This document shows, piece by piece, positions 7,952-16,501 of a stretch of DNA of 64,000 nucleotides; position 1 is the first letter of the stretch, and every line of letters begins with the position of its first letter. Origin of the DNA: Pseudomonas fluorescens (GTDB lineage: Bacteria; Pseudomonadota; Gammaproteobacteria; Pseudomonadales; Pseudomonadaceae); contig NZ_KZ477998.1 of the NCBI RefSeq assembly GCF_002837185.1, positions 1 to 64,000 on the forward strand. The letters are read 5' to 3'. A model generated the notes under the pieces. It ran no database searches and was not told the DNA's origin. It worked only from the letters and a program-made list of their open reading frames with translations. Position numbers and translations under genes: made by a program.

Positions 7952-8872
7952 TCAGCCTTTCTTGTTGTCGAAAGTGGCTTTGACGATCTCGCCGATACCG
8001 CCCACGGCGCCAATGACCTGGCTGGCTTCCAGCGGCATCAGGATCACTTTGCTGTTGTTGGCCGATGCCAGCTTGCCCAGGGCATCGATGTATTTCTGCG
8101 CGACGAAGTAATTCACCGCCTGCACGTTGCCGGAGGCGATCGCTTCGGATACCACCTGGGTCGCGCGGGCCTCAGCCTCGGCCTGACGTTCACGCGCTTC
8201 GGATTCGAGGAAGGCGGCCTGGCGGCTACCCTCTGCCTCGAGGATCTGCGCCTGTTTCTTGCCCTCGGCGGTGAGGATCGCCGAGGCGCGCAGACCTTCG
8301 GCTTCGAGGATTTGTGCGCGCTTGATCCGCTCGGCTTTCATTTGTCCGGACATGGCCGCCATCAGGTCAGCGGGCGGGCTGATGTCCTTGATTTCGATAC
8401 GGGTGATCTTGATGCCCCACGGCGCCGTAGCTTCGTCGACGGTGCGCAGCAGTTTTTCGTTGATGCCGTCGCGCTGGCTGAGCATGGCATCCAGCTCCAT
8501 GGAGCCGAGCACCGTACGGATATTGGTTTGCAGCAAGTTGCGGATGGCATGTTCGAGGTTGTTCACCTCATACGCGGCCTGGGCAGTGTTGACCACCTGG
8601 AAGAAGCACACGGCGTCAATCTGCACGGTGGCGTTGTCGGCGGTAATCACTTCCTGGGGCGGGATATCCAGCACGCTTTCCATCACGTTGATCTTGCGGC
8701 CGATGCGGTCCATGACCGGGATGATGATGTTCAGGCCGGGCTTGAGGGTGTTGGTATAGCGGCCGAAACGTTCGACGGTCCACTGGTAGCCCTGGGGCAC
8801 CACCTTGAAACCCATGAACAGGATGGCAATGGCCAATCCCACGAAAAGAAGCAGTACGGTTCCGATCTGCAT
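7952..8872 (-). CDS. qmcA: SPFH domain protein, slipin/QmcA-like
   Basis: 306 residues: one N-terminal membrane anchor (about 3-22), an SPFH/band-7 domain ([19 protein letters not shown] onward, to about 190), then a charged Ala/Glu-rich coiled-coil region (about 190-260) and a short C-terminal tail. This is the architecture of bacterial QmcA, a stomatin-like inner-membrane scaffold. It is the first gene of a two-gene unit with the NfeD-like gene. The divisions are read from composition and motifs; the specific QmcA name is family-level inference. Confidence 0.87.
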   Translation of the reverse strand: MQIGTVLLLFVGLAIAILFMGFKVVPQGYQWTVERFGRYTNTLKPGLNIIIPVMDRIGRKINVMESVLDIPPQEVITADNATVQIDAVCFFQVVNTAQAAYEVNNLEHAIRNLLQTNIRTVLGSMELDAMLSQRDGINEKLLRTVDEATAPWGIKITRIEIKDISPPADLMAAMSGQMKAERIKRAQILEAEGLRASAILTAEGKKQAQILEAEGSRQAAFLESEARERQAEAEARATQVVSEAIASGNVQAVNYFVAQKYIDALGKLASANNSKVILMPLEASQVIGAVGGIGEIVKATFDNKKG

Positions 8873-8949
8873 TGCGATTCCCTATCTGATGATGTCAGTG
8901 ACACGACGTTCGGTCGATTGTAACGGTGTCGTCACGGATAAGAACGGTT

Positions 8950-10632
8950 TCATTGGCCAGCGAACAAAGGATTTGTTTCTGAATCCCCAGGGGTAACCCT
9001 GAGGACTTCCGTCAGCGTCGTCAGTCCGGCCTTCACCTTTTGCATGCCGGCCATTCGCAGGCTGTGCATGCCTTGCCCGAGAGACGCATGGCGCAAGGCT
9101 TGAACGTCAGCGCCGGGGGTGATCAGCGCTTTGAGGGTTTCGTCCAGAATCATGATTTCGTAAAGCCCGGCCCTGCCTCGATAGCCACTGTCGCGGCACT
9201 CACCACACCCGACCGCCTCGTAGACTTCGGCGACGGCGCGTTTGCAATGGGGGCACAGCACGCGCACCAGGCGCTGTGCCATGACGCCTATCAGCGTCGC
9301 CTTGATCAAATAATGAGCGATACCCAGTTCCTGCAAACGGCTGATGGCGCTCGGCGCATCGTTGGTGTGCAGCGTTGACAGCACCAGGTGCCCGGTCAGC
9401 GCGGCCTGGATCGCCATTTCGGCGGTCTCCTGGTCGCGAATCTCGCCGATCATGATGATGTCCGGGTCTTGGCGCAGCAACGCGCGGATACCGCTGGCGA
9501 AGGACAGGTCGATGTTGTGCTGCACCTGCATTTGGTTGAATGCCGGCTCGACCATTTCGATGGGGTCCTCCACCGTGCACAGGTTGACCTCCCGGGTCGC
9601 CAGTTGCCTGAGGGTGCTGTAGAGCGTGCTGGTCTTGCCCGAGCCGGTGGGGCCGGTGACCAGAATGATGCCGCTGGTCTGTCGGGTCATGGCCTGCCAG
9701 CGCTGCTGATCGTCGACGGACAGCCCCAGTTGATCGAAATCCTTGAGCAGCACCTGGGGATCAAAAATGCGCATGACCAACTTTTCGCCGAAGGCGGTGG
9801 GCAAGGTCGACAGGCGCAGTTCCACTTCAATGCCTGCCGTTTTCGTTTTGATGCGCCCATCCTGGGGCTTGCGCTTCTCAGCCACATTCATACGCCCAAG
9901 GCTTTTCAGCCGGCTGACCACAGCGGTACTGACCTGGGGCGGAAATTGGTAGACGTCATGCAACAGCCCGTCAATGCGAAAGCGCACACGCCCCTGTTCA
10001 AGGCAGGGCTCGATATGGATATCGCTGGCCCGTTGATCAAAAGCGTACTGCAACAGCCAGTCGACGATATTGACGATATGCGCGTCATCGGCATGCGGCT
10101 CGCTATCGCTGGCGCCCAGGCTGAACCGTTCGACAGTACCGGGGGGTGCCATTTGCTGGTCGGCACCGCTGACAGATTTGGCCAAACGGTAAAATTCATT
10201 GATGCAGCGCTGGAGGGTTTGAGGGTTGGCCACCACGCGTCTTATCGAGCGTTTGAGTACCTGGGAAAGCCCGGCCTCCCAGCCGCTGACATGGGGCTGA
10301 GCGCTGGCAACGGTGACGCTGTGCGCATCCACGGCCACTGCAAGGATGGCGTGGCGCTGGGCGAAGGCGTGGGACATCAACGGCACCACCGTCGCCACGT
10401 CGATCTTCAGTGGGTCGATGCGTAGATAAGGCTGATCGACGTGCCGGGCCAGCCACCGGGTCAATGTTTCCAGGCACGGTCCTTGCGCGGCGATCATTTC
10501 CAGGGGATGCCGGGCGCTGGCGGGCACGGACGACACCTGCCGCGCCGTCTCTGGCGTAATCAGTTGCTGCTCGATCAATGCAGGCAGCAACTGTTGCAGT
10601 TCCAGAGGGCGATCTTGCAGGACGGCGGGCAT
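8950..10632 (-). CDS. GspE/PulE/PilB-type secretion ATPase (orphan)
   Basis: 560 residues. An N-terminal MshEN-like part (about 1-150) precedes the hexameric ATPase core. Walker A is GPTGSGKT (327-334), the Asp box is around 354-358 (VEDPIE), Walker B is DPDIIMIGEIRD (about 389-400), and a His box is LSTLHTNDA. A zinc-type tetracysteine is present (C460, C463, C476, C479). All catalytic motifs are intact. No other type II or type IV pilus genes flank it, so its machine must be encoded elsewhere. P. aeruginosa has a similar stand-alone gene near its CYTH-CHAD/argE region (recalled as PA5210). Confidence 0.9.
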   Translation of the reverse strand: MPAVLQDRPLELQQLLPALIEQQLITPETARQVSSVPASARHPLEMIAAQGPCLETLTRWLARHVDQPYLRIDPLKIDVATVVPLMSHAFAQRHAILAVAVDAHSVTVASAQPHVSGWEAGLSQVLKRSIRRVVANPQTLQRCINEFYRLAKSVSGADQQMAPPGTVERFSLGASDSEPHADDAHIVNIVDWLLQYAFDQRASDIHIEPCLEQGRVRFRIDGLLHDVYQFPPQVSTAVVSRLKSLGRMNVAEKRKPQDGRIKTKTAGIEVELRLSTLPTAFGEKLVMRIFDPQVLLKDFDQLGLSVDDQQRWQAMTRQTSGIILVTGPTGSGKTSTLYSTLRQLATREVNLCTVEDPIEMVEPAFNQMQVQHNIDLSFASGIRALLRQDPDIIMIGEIRDQETAEMAIQAALTGHLVLSTLHTNDAPSAISRLQELGIAHYLIKATLIGVMAQRLVRVLCPHCKRAVAEVYEAVGCGECRDSGYRGRAGLYEIMILDETLKALITPGADVQALRHASLGQGMHSLRMAGMQKVKAGLTTLTEVLRVTPGDSETNPLFAGQ

Positions 10633-10713
10633 GAGGGGTTCCAGATTGGCGTCGGGTGTAATCCCAGGCTAGCCAGCTTCTGAATATTCTCCCTGGGCGT
10701 GTATTGCAGGCTT

Positions 10714-11052
10714 TTACCGAGAGGTTGCCGCCACGGCTTGAGGCCGCGCGCTACCTGCCGGCCACGACTCAACGGAACACACGCTGATCAGGTTTCGAAA
10801 CTTTTCACCAATCACCTGGGCGCGATGCCAGCTCAGGCCGTCCACCACGATGTCGATATGCAGCAGGTCGTCTTGCCTGTTCACGATCACCTGTCTGGGC
10901 GTGAGAAATTGCAGCGCGAAGTAATTCAGTACCCGGCACAGCACGTCCGGCTCCGCCTCTGCGGCAATCCGATAATGCGCCTCGCACTGAAGGCTATCGA
11001 CAGCCCACGCATCGGCGCGGGTAACAGAGTGGACGGTTTCAACGGCGTGCAT
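10714..11052 (-). CDS. Conserved hypothetical protein, ACT-like fold
   Basis: 112 residues with no signal peptide. The central stretch HYRIAAEAEPDVLCRVLNYF, then LLHIDIVVDGL and a helix, looks like a beta-alpha-beta ACT/RAM domain, the small amino-acid-binding fold. It is divergent from an Lrp-family gene whose start lies 127 nt away, and it precedes the gspE-like gene on the same strand (81-nt gap). A role in sensing an amino acid with the Lrp regulator is possible, but this is inference from fold and position. Confidence 0.6.
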   Translation of the reverse strand: MHAVETVHSVTRADAWAVDSLQCEAHYRIAAEAEPDVLCRVLNYFALQFLTPRQVIVNRQDDLLHIDIVVDGLSWHRAQVIGEKFRNLISVCSVESWPAGSARPQAVAATSR

Positions 11053-11179
11053 GCTGACTCTCCAGATTTGGCTGGAGGAATTTTTACATTCGCCATGGGA
11101 GATTTCTTATCTAAGATGAGCAAGATTCGCATAAATTAGAATCGTGCAATTCAAGATAAGCGCACCCGAAGGTATTTTT

Positions 11180-11650
11180 ATGCACAGTGAATTGGACGTC
11201 TATGACCGCCGCATCCTGGCCCTGCTGCAAGAGGACGCCTCGCTCTCCAGCGCGCAGATCGCCGAACAGGTCGGCCTGTCCCAGTCGCCCTGCTGGCGGC
11301 GCATCCAGCGGTTGAAGGAAGAGGGCGTGATTCGTGGCCAGGTGACGCTGCTGGACCGCAAGAAAATCGGCCTCAACACGCAGATTTTCGCCGAGGTCAA
11401 ACTCAACGCTCACGGCCGATCCAACTTCACCGAGTTCACCGAGGCGATTCGTGGCTTTCCGGAAGTGCTGGAGTGTTATGTACTGATGGGCGCGGTGGAT
11501 TTCTTATTGCGCATTGTTGCGTCGGACATCGAGGCGTACGAGCGGTTTTTCTTTGACAAGTTGTCGATGGTGCCGGGGATTCAGGAGGTCAATTCGATTG
11601 TGGCTTTGTCCGAGATCAAGTCCACTACCAGTCTGCCAGTATTGCGCTGA
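11180..11650 (+). CDS. Lrp/AsnC family transcriptional regulator
   Basis: 156 residues starting MHSELDVYDRRILALLQ. The N-terminal winged helix-turn-helix (about 5-60) includes the family-typical LSQSPCWRRIQRLKEEGVI. The C-terminal RAM/effector domain (about 70-150) includes VLECYVLMGAVDFLLRIVA, the usual ligand pocket region. It should bind DNA as a dimer or octamer in response to an amino acid. ATG at 11180 with GAAGG 7 nt upstream; an earlier in-frame GTG at 11144 is less likely. It is divergent from the ACT-like gene, which may be a target. Confidence 0.92.
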   Translation: MHSELDVYDRRILALLQEDASLSSAQIAEQVGLSQSPCWRRIQRLKEEGVIRGQVTLLDRKKIGLNTQIFAEVKLNAHGRSNFTEFTEAIRGFPEVLECYVLMGAVDFLLRIVASDIEAYERFFFDKLSMVPGIQEVNSIVALSEIKSTTSLPVLR

Positions 11651-11663
11651 CAGGGAAGGCCTC

Positions 11664-11719
11664 ATCGGGGGCAAGCCCCCTCCCACAGGTCAAAATGTGG
11701 GAGGGGGCTTGCCCCCGAT
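11664..11719. repeat. REP pair in outward orientation
   Basis: Two perfect 24-nt arms in the opposite order from the usual doublets: the ATCGGGGGCAAGCCCC arm at 11664-11687 comes first, the TGTGGGAGGGGGC arm at 11696-11719 second, 8 nt apart. It lies between the convergent Lrp and CYTH-CHAD genes. Confidence 0.85.
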
Positions 11720-11726
11720 AGCAATG

Positions 11727-13094
11727 TTACAGGCGCAGAAGCGTCTTCCACGCCCGATTCTGATACACCGCAATCGCCTGATGCATCCGCGCATCCAGCG
11801 ACTCATCGGTAATCGGCTGGTTAGCCAGGTGCGCCAGCTTGTTCAGCTCGCCGTACAAGCGGTCCAGTTCCGGGATGTCCACCACGTGACGGGCATGGTG
11901 CAGCCAGGCCTGGATGCGTTCGATGCGCGGCAATTGCTCGGCCAGGTCTTCCGGCTGCTGCTGGTAACGCGACAGTTGCAGGGCAACGGCGTCATCGGCC
12001 AACAGGCGCGGTAGCCAGTTGGTGATCTGCGCGGCGCCCTGACGGTTGCCACGCACGTTGCGCGCTTCGGTCCAGGTGCGGGCCAGCAGCCAGCGCGAGG
12101 TGTTCAGGGAGAACAGGCCCCAGCGCACATCCTGCAACTCTTCAACGAACTGCTCCGGCGCGGCTTTGCGAATGTCTTCATCGTCGTCACCGGCCTGGAC
12201 CAGCGGGCGCCAGTCTTCCAGCAACGCGTCCAGGGCGCTGCGCAGCTCGCTGGTGGATTGGCGCGGCGCGGCCTGGCCGAGGCTGCCGATCAGGGCGCGC
12301 AATTCGCCGAGGTTCTCGACCCAATCCTGCAGCAGACGCCAGTGGCCATTGAAGCGATATTGCTCGGCCAGACGCTGGCTGCTGCCCAGCAGGTGCCACA
12401 TGATTGCGGCGAAGGCATCGTCCAACGGCATTTCGGCGTGAATCTGCGGCGCCGGCAGGCTCAGGGAGTAGCTGCTGGCGTCGTACAGGCGATAACCACG
12501 TTCGGCCTTGCTGATGTCACACGGCATCAGCGCCAGGGTCGCCGCCAGTTCGGCGGCCAGCTCCAGCAGGGCTGCCGGCTCACCTTCGCGCAGTTCCAAT
12601 TCCAGCTCGCAGATTTCTTCCTTCTGCTTGCCGACGACCACATGGCCCAGGTCCAGGGCGGCTTCGATCACCACCTTGGCCTTGCCGCGACCCCAGGCGA
12701 TTTCGGCGCGTTCACGCACGAAGTCGGTGGTAAAGATCGGCTTGAGGGTCTTTTTGTCCAGCTCGGCCAGTTGCTCGGGCCAGCACTCGCCGTCGAGCTT
12801 CTTCACGTCGAGCTTGGCTTTGGGCAGGTCCCAGTTGTATTCGTTGCGTTCCGACAAGCCGGCAACACTCTGGCCGCGGGTCTTGAGGGTCTGGATGATG
12901 TCGTCACCGTCCTTGCGCAGGCGCAGGGCCACCTTGGCCTGGGCCAGGTCGCGCTCGGGGGTGTCGAAGTACTGATTCATCAACTCACGGCGTTCCCAGC
13001 CACTTTTGTTGCGTTTTTTCAGTAGCGGGTGCTCACGCAGCGCGGCGAGTGTCTCGCGGCTGACGCGGAGCTTGATTTCGGTTTCTTTCTGCAT
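11727..13094 (-). CDS. CYTH and CHAD domain-containing protein
   Basis: 455 residues starting MQKETEIKLRVSRE. The ExExK signature of the CYTH/triphosphate tunnel metalloenzyme fold is ETEIK (residues 4-8), followed by strands with alternating charged residues (KVALRLRKDGDDIIQTLKTRG) to about 200. The rest is a helical CHAD domain with conserved His/Arg, associated with polyphosphate binding. Such fusions are thought to act as inorganic triphosphatases or to be recruited to polyphosphate granules. The frame is open to 13178, but the family start is 13094. It is divergent from argE. Confidence 0.9.
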   Translation of the reverse strand: MQKETEIKLRVSRETLAALREHPLLKKRNKSGWERRELMNQYFDTPERDLAQAKVALRLRKDGDDIIQTLKTRGQSVAGLSERNEYNWDLPKAKLDVKKLDGECWPEQLAELDKKTLKPIFTTDFVRERAEIAWGRGKAKVVIEAALDLGHVVVGKQKEEICELELELREGEPAALLELAAELAATLALMPCDISKAERGYRLYDASSYSLSLPAPQIHAEMPLDDAFAAIMWHLLGSSQRLAEQYRFNGHWRLLQDWVENLGELRALIGSLGQAAPRQSTSELRSALDALLEDWRPLVQAGDDDEDIRKAAPEQFVEELQDVRWGLFSLNTSRWLLARTWTEARNVRGNRQGAAQITNWLPRLLADDAVALQLSRYQQQPEDLAEQLPRIERIQAWLHHARHVVDIPELDRLYGELNKLAHLANQPITDESLDARMHQAIAVYQNRAWKTLLRL

Positions 13095-13251
13095 GGCCGG
13101 AAAATCCAGGATCGGGAGCGCAGCCAGGGAAAAGTGTGGCTGCCAAGGTCGTGCAGTGTACAGGACTGAGCCCGGCAACGTGCCGCAACGGTTTATTGTG
13201 TCGTGCAGATGGCTCTATAGTGGGGCTCATCCGGGAAGTTGGAGACCGCGC

Positions 13252-14400
13252 ATGCCGTTACCGTCCATGAAAGAGCAGTTCGCCGCGTTGATTGCCGCGC
13301 CGTCGGTCAGTTGCACTCAAGCGTCGCTGGACCAGACCAACCGCCCGGTGATCGATCTGCTCGCCACCTGGCTGGGCGACCTGGGCTTCGCCATCGACAT
13401 CCAGCACGTCAGCCCCGGCAAATTCAACCTGCTGGCCAGCTTTGGCAGCGGCCCCGGCGGCCTGGTGCTGGCCGGTCACAGCGACACGGTGCCCTACGAC
13501 GCGGCATTGTGGAAAACCGATCCGCTCAAGCTGACGGAAGTCGACGGGCGCTGGGTAGGATTGGGCAGTTGCGACATGAAGGGCTTCTTCGCCCTGGCCA
13601 TCGAAGCCGTATTGCCGCTGCTGGATCAACCGTTCAAGCAACCGCTGCTGATTCTCGCCACGTGCGATGAAGAAAGCTCCATGTCCGGCGCCCGTGCCCT
13701 GGCCGACGCGGGGCGGCCGTTGGGTCGAGCGGCGGTGATCGGCGAGCCGACGGGCCTCAAGCCGATCCGCTTGCACAAAGGTGTGATGATGGAGCGCATC
13801 GACATTCTTGGCCAAAGCGGCCATTCATCGGACCCGAGTCTGGGCCACAGCGCCCTGGAAGCCATGCACGACGCCATCGGCGAATTGCGTGGCCTGCGCC
13901 TGGCCTGGCAACGTGAATACCGCAACCCGCAGTTCAGCGTGCCGCAGCCGACCATGAACTTCGGCTGCATTCACGGCGGCGACAACCCCAATCGCATCTG
14001 CGGGCAGTGCTCGCTGGAATTCGACCTGCGGCCGCTGCCGGGCATGGACCCGCAAGTCCTGCGCGCCGCCATCCGGCAGAAGCTGCAACCCTTGGCCGAG
14101 CGCCATCAGGTCAAGATCGACTACGCGCCGCTGTTCCCCGAAGTGCCACCGTTCGAGCAGCCGGAAGACGCCGAACTGGTACGGGTGGCAGAGCGTTTGA
14201 CCGGCCATCGTGCCGAAGCAGTGGCGTTCGGCACCGAAGCGCCTTATCTTCAGCGCCTTGGTTGCGAAACCCTGGTGCTCGGCCCTGGCGATATCGCCTG
14301 TGCGCACCAGCCGGGCGAATACCTCGAAATGTCACGCTTGACGCCTACAGTGCGTCTATTGCGGGAACTGATTGAACATTACTGCCTGAAACCTGCATAA
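13252..14400 (+). CDS. argE: Acetylornithine deacetylase
   Basis: 382 residues, M20 metallopeptidase family. Visible active-site elements are GHSDTVPYD (first metal ligand and Asp), GSCDMKGFFA (bridging Asp) and TCDEESSMSG (catalytic and metal Glu). A central dimerisation domain follows, and the C-terminal metal-ligand His lies in DIACAHQPGEY. It hydrolyses N2-acetylornithine to ornithine and acetate. The ATG at 13252 has GGAG 7 nt upstream; the longer open frame back to 13006 is antisense to the CYTH-CHAD gene and not part of it. It lies 136 nt before argA, pairing two N-acetyl steps of arginine synthesis. Confidence 0.93.
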   Translation: MPLPSMKEQFAALIAAPSVSCTQASLDQTNRPVIDLLATWLGDLGFAIDIQHVSPGKFNLLASFGSGPGGLVLAGHSDTVPYDAALWKTDPLKLTEVDGRWVGLGSCDMKGFFALAIEAVLPLLDQPFKQPLLILATCDEESSMSGARALADAGRPLGRAAVIGEPTGLKPIRLHKGVMMERIDILGQSGHSSDPSLGHSALEAMHDAIGELRGLRLAWQREYRNPQFSVPQPTMNFGCIHGGDNPNRICGQCSLEFDLRPLPGMDPQVLRAAIRQKLQPLAERHQVKIDYAPLFPEVPPFEQPEDAELVRVAERLTGHRAEAVAFGTEAPYLQRLGCETLVLGPGDIACAHQPGEYLEMSRLTPTVRLLRELIEHYCLKPA

Positions 14401-14536
14401 ATTAACCCCCGCCTGTTCGTACATAGAAAGGAGAGTGAGCGTGTCGCCAAGCCTGTTCCGACGATAACCATCAGCCCGCTGTGCGCTTTCACGATTGATC
14501 CCTTTTCGGCTGCTTTTTATTACAGGCCCAGGTGTT

Positions 14537-15835
14537 ATGCCCGACTACGTTAATTGGCTTCGTCACGCTTCGCCCTACATCAACGCTCACCGCGACTGCA
14601 CCTTTGTGGTCATGCTGCCCGGCGATGGTGTGGAACATCCCAACTTCGGCAATATCGTCCACGACCTGGTGCTGCTGCACAGCCTGGGGGTGCGGCTGGT
14701 GCTGGTGCACGGTTCGCGCCCGCAGATCGAAGTGCGCCTTGAAGCGCGTGGCCTGACCCCTACTTACCACGAAGGCATGCGCATCACCGATGCGGCGACG
14801 CTGGAGTGTGTGATCGACGCGGTCGGCCATCTGCGTATCGCCATTGAAGCGCGCTTGTCCATGGACATGGCCTCATCGCCCATGCAGGGCTCGCGCCTGC
14901 GCGTGACCAGCGGCAACTTCGTGACCGCGCGCCCTATCGGCGTATTGGACGGCGTGGACTATCACCACACCGGCGAAGTGCGCCGGGTCGACCGCAAGGG
15001 GATCAACCGCCTGCTGGACGAGCGCTCCATCGTGCTGTTGTCGCCGCTGGGGTATTCGCCCACTGGTGAGATCTTCAACCTGGCCTGCGAAGACGTCGCC
15101 ACGCGCGCCGCCATCGACCTGGGTGCCGACAAGCTGCTGCTGTTCGGCGCTGACCTGGGCCTGATCGATGAAAATGGTCGCCTGGTGCGCGAACTGCGTC
15201 CGCAACAAGTGCCGGCCCACCTGCAGCGCCTGGGCAGCAACTACCAGGCCGAGCTGCTCGATGCCGCCGCTGAAGCTTGCCGGGGTGGAGTAGGGCGCAG
15301 CCATATCGTCAGCTACGCCGAAGACGGCGCCTTGCTCACCGAGCTGTTTACCCGTGACGGCGGCGGTACGCTGGTGGCCCAGGAGCAATTCGAACTGGTG
15401 CGCGAAGCGGCGATCGAGGACGTCGGCGGCTTGCTCGACCTGATCAGCCCGCTGGAAGAGCAGGGCATCCTGGTGCGTCGTTCGCGGGAAGTGCTGGAGC
15501 GGGAGATCGAGCAGTTCAGCGTGGTCGAGCGCGAAGGGATGATCATCGCTTGCGCGGCGTTGTATCAGATCGCGGATTCGGATGCGGGTGAATTGGCGTG
15601 CCTGGCAGTGAATCCGGAATACCGCCATGGCGCGCGCGGCGACGTGCTGCTTGAGCGCATCCAGACCCGTGCCCGTGCCCAGGGCCTGAAGACCTTGTTC
15701 GTCCTCACCACCCGCACCGCCCACTGGTTCCGTGAGCGCGGCTTCGTGCCGAGCAGCGTGGACCGCCTGCCATCGGCGCGGGCGTCGCTGTACAACTATC
15801 AGCGCAACTCGAAAATTTTCGAGAAGGCTTTGTAA
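14537..15835 (+). CDS. argA: N-acetylglutamate synthase (amino-acid N-acetyltransferase)
   Basis: 432 residues, the usual length of Pseudomonas ArgA. The N-terminal amino-acid kinase domain (about 1-290) includes LVLVHGSRPQIEVRL and serves for arginine feedback. A C-terminal GNAT domain (about 300-432) carries the acetyl-CoA loop region GELACLAVNPEYRHGARGD. It performs the first committed step, acetylating glutamate. The start is ATG 14537 (MPDYVNWLRHASPYINAH) with AGG upstream. It follows argE. In P. aeruginosa, gshA lies nearby, but here a REPIN and a porin gene follow instead. Confidence 0.95.
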   Translation: MPDYVNWLRHASPYINAHRDCTFVVMLPGDGVEHPNFGNIVHDLVLLHSLGVRLVLVHGSRPQIEVRLEARGLTPTYHEGMRITDAATLECVIDAVGHLRIAIEARLSMDMASSPMQGSRLRVTSGNFVTARPIGVLDGVDYHHTGEVRRVDRKGINRLLDERSIVLLSPLGYSPTGEIFNLACEDVATRAAIDLGADKLLLFGADLGLIDENGRLVRELRPQQVPAHLQRLGSNYQAELLDAAAEACRGGVGRSHIVSYAEDGALLTELFTRDGGGTLVAQEQFELVREAAIEDVGGLLDLISPLEEQGILVRRSREVLEREIEQFSVVEREGMIIACAALYQIADSDAGELACLAVNPEYRHGARGDVLLERIQTRARAQGLKTLFVLTTRTAHWFRERGFVPSSVDRLPSARASLYNYQRNSKIFEKAL

Positions 15836-15865
15836 GCCCGGCCTGGCAACCAATACATATCTACC

Positions 15866-15954
15866 TGTGGGAGGGGGCTTGCCCCCGATAGCAGTGGGTC
15901 AGTCAATCTCTATGTGACTGACACACCGCCATCGGGAGCAAGCCCCCTCCCACA
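15866..15954. repeat. REP doublet (REPIN), 89 bp
   Basis: Inverted arms start at 15866 and 15931; the second has one change (GGGAGCAAG). It lies just downstream of argA. Confidence 0.88.
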
Positions 15955-16501
15955 TTGGGCCGCGTTTATCCCCAATGCGTGATGCCGCTGCCGTTACGCA
16001 CTACCAGGCCTTCAGAAGCGTTGATTTTTGCCGATAGCGTGTTCGTGTAGCCGTCAGCCGTTGACATCAAAAGAAAGTAATACCGATACAAAAACTGTAA
16101 CAAATTGACGGGAGGATGTGCCCTTGGCCATGATGGCGTCGCCTTTTTGATCGTGAGTGACGTATGCAACCGAACGTCAACACTAATCGATCTAAAAAAG
16201 CACAGGTAAATACCCTTTAGGAATTAGCTTATGGGCAGGTTGGTCTATCCTGACCAGTCCGTTTCGCGAACGCGCTTATTCCTGAATCGTATGAAAAAGA
16301 ATGAAACAATTCTTTTTGGGTGTATGAAAAACTCATTACCCTGCAGGGACCAAATCAACTGCGATTAGACGAAGGTAGTAGACACACAAGGTTACGATTG
16401 ACTTGGTGGTCACTATCTGGCGCTAATCGCGCATCTGTGGATCGAGGGCGTCAGACCCGAGACCAAAGAAATACAAAAATTAGAAATGAGAGGAGCGGTA
16501 C
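15955..16501. other. 547-nt gap before the porin gene
   Basis: No convincing gene. A minus-strand open frame at 15966-16169 (67 codons) ends in an SAKINASEGLVVRNGSG-like stretch that looks like the tail of a real protein but has no ribosome site or partner, so it may be a remnant. Towards the porin, TTGACT (16398-16403) and GCTAAT (16422-16427), 18 nt apart, could be its promoter, and GAGAGGAGCGG just before 16502 is its ribosome site. I found no Anr box of the TTGAT-N4-ATCAA type. Confidence 0.4.

Noticed and set aside
15966..16169. 67-codon minus-strand open frame as an intact gene
   Set aside because: No ribosome site, no recognisable domain and no partner; it is kept only as a possible remnant in a finding.
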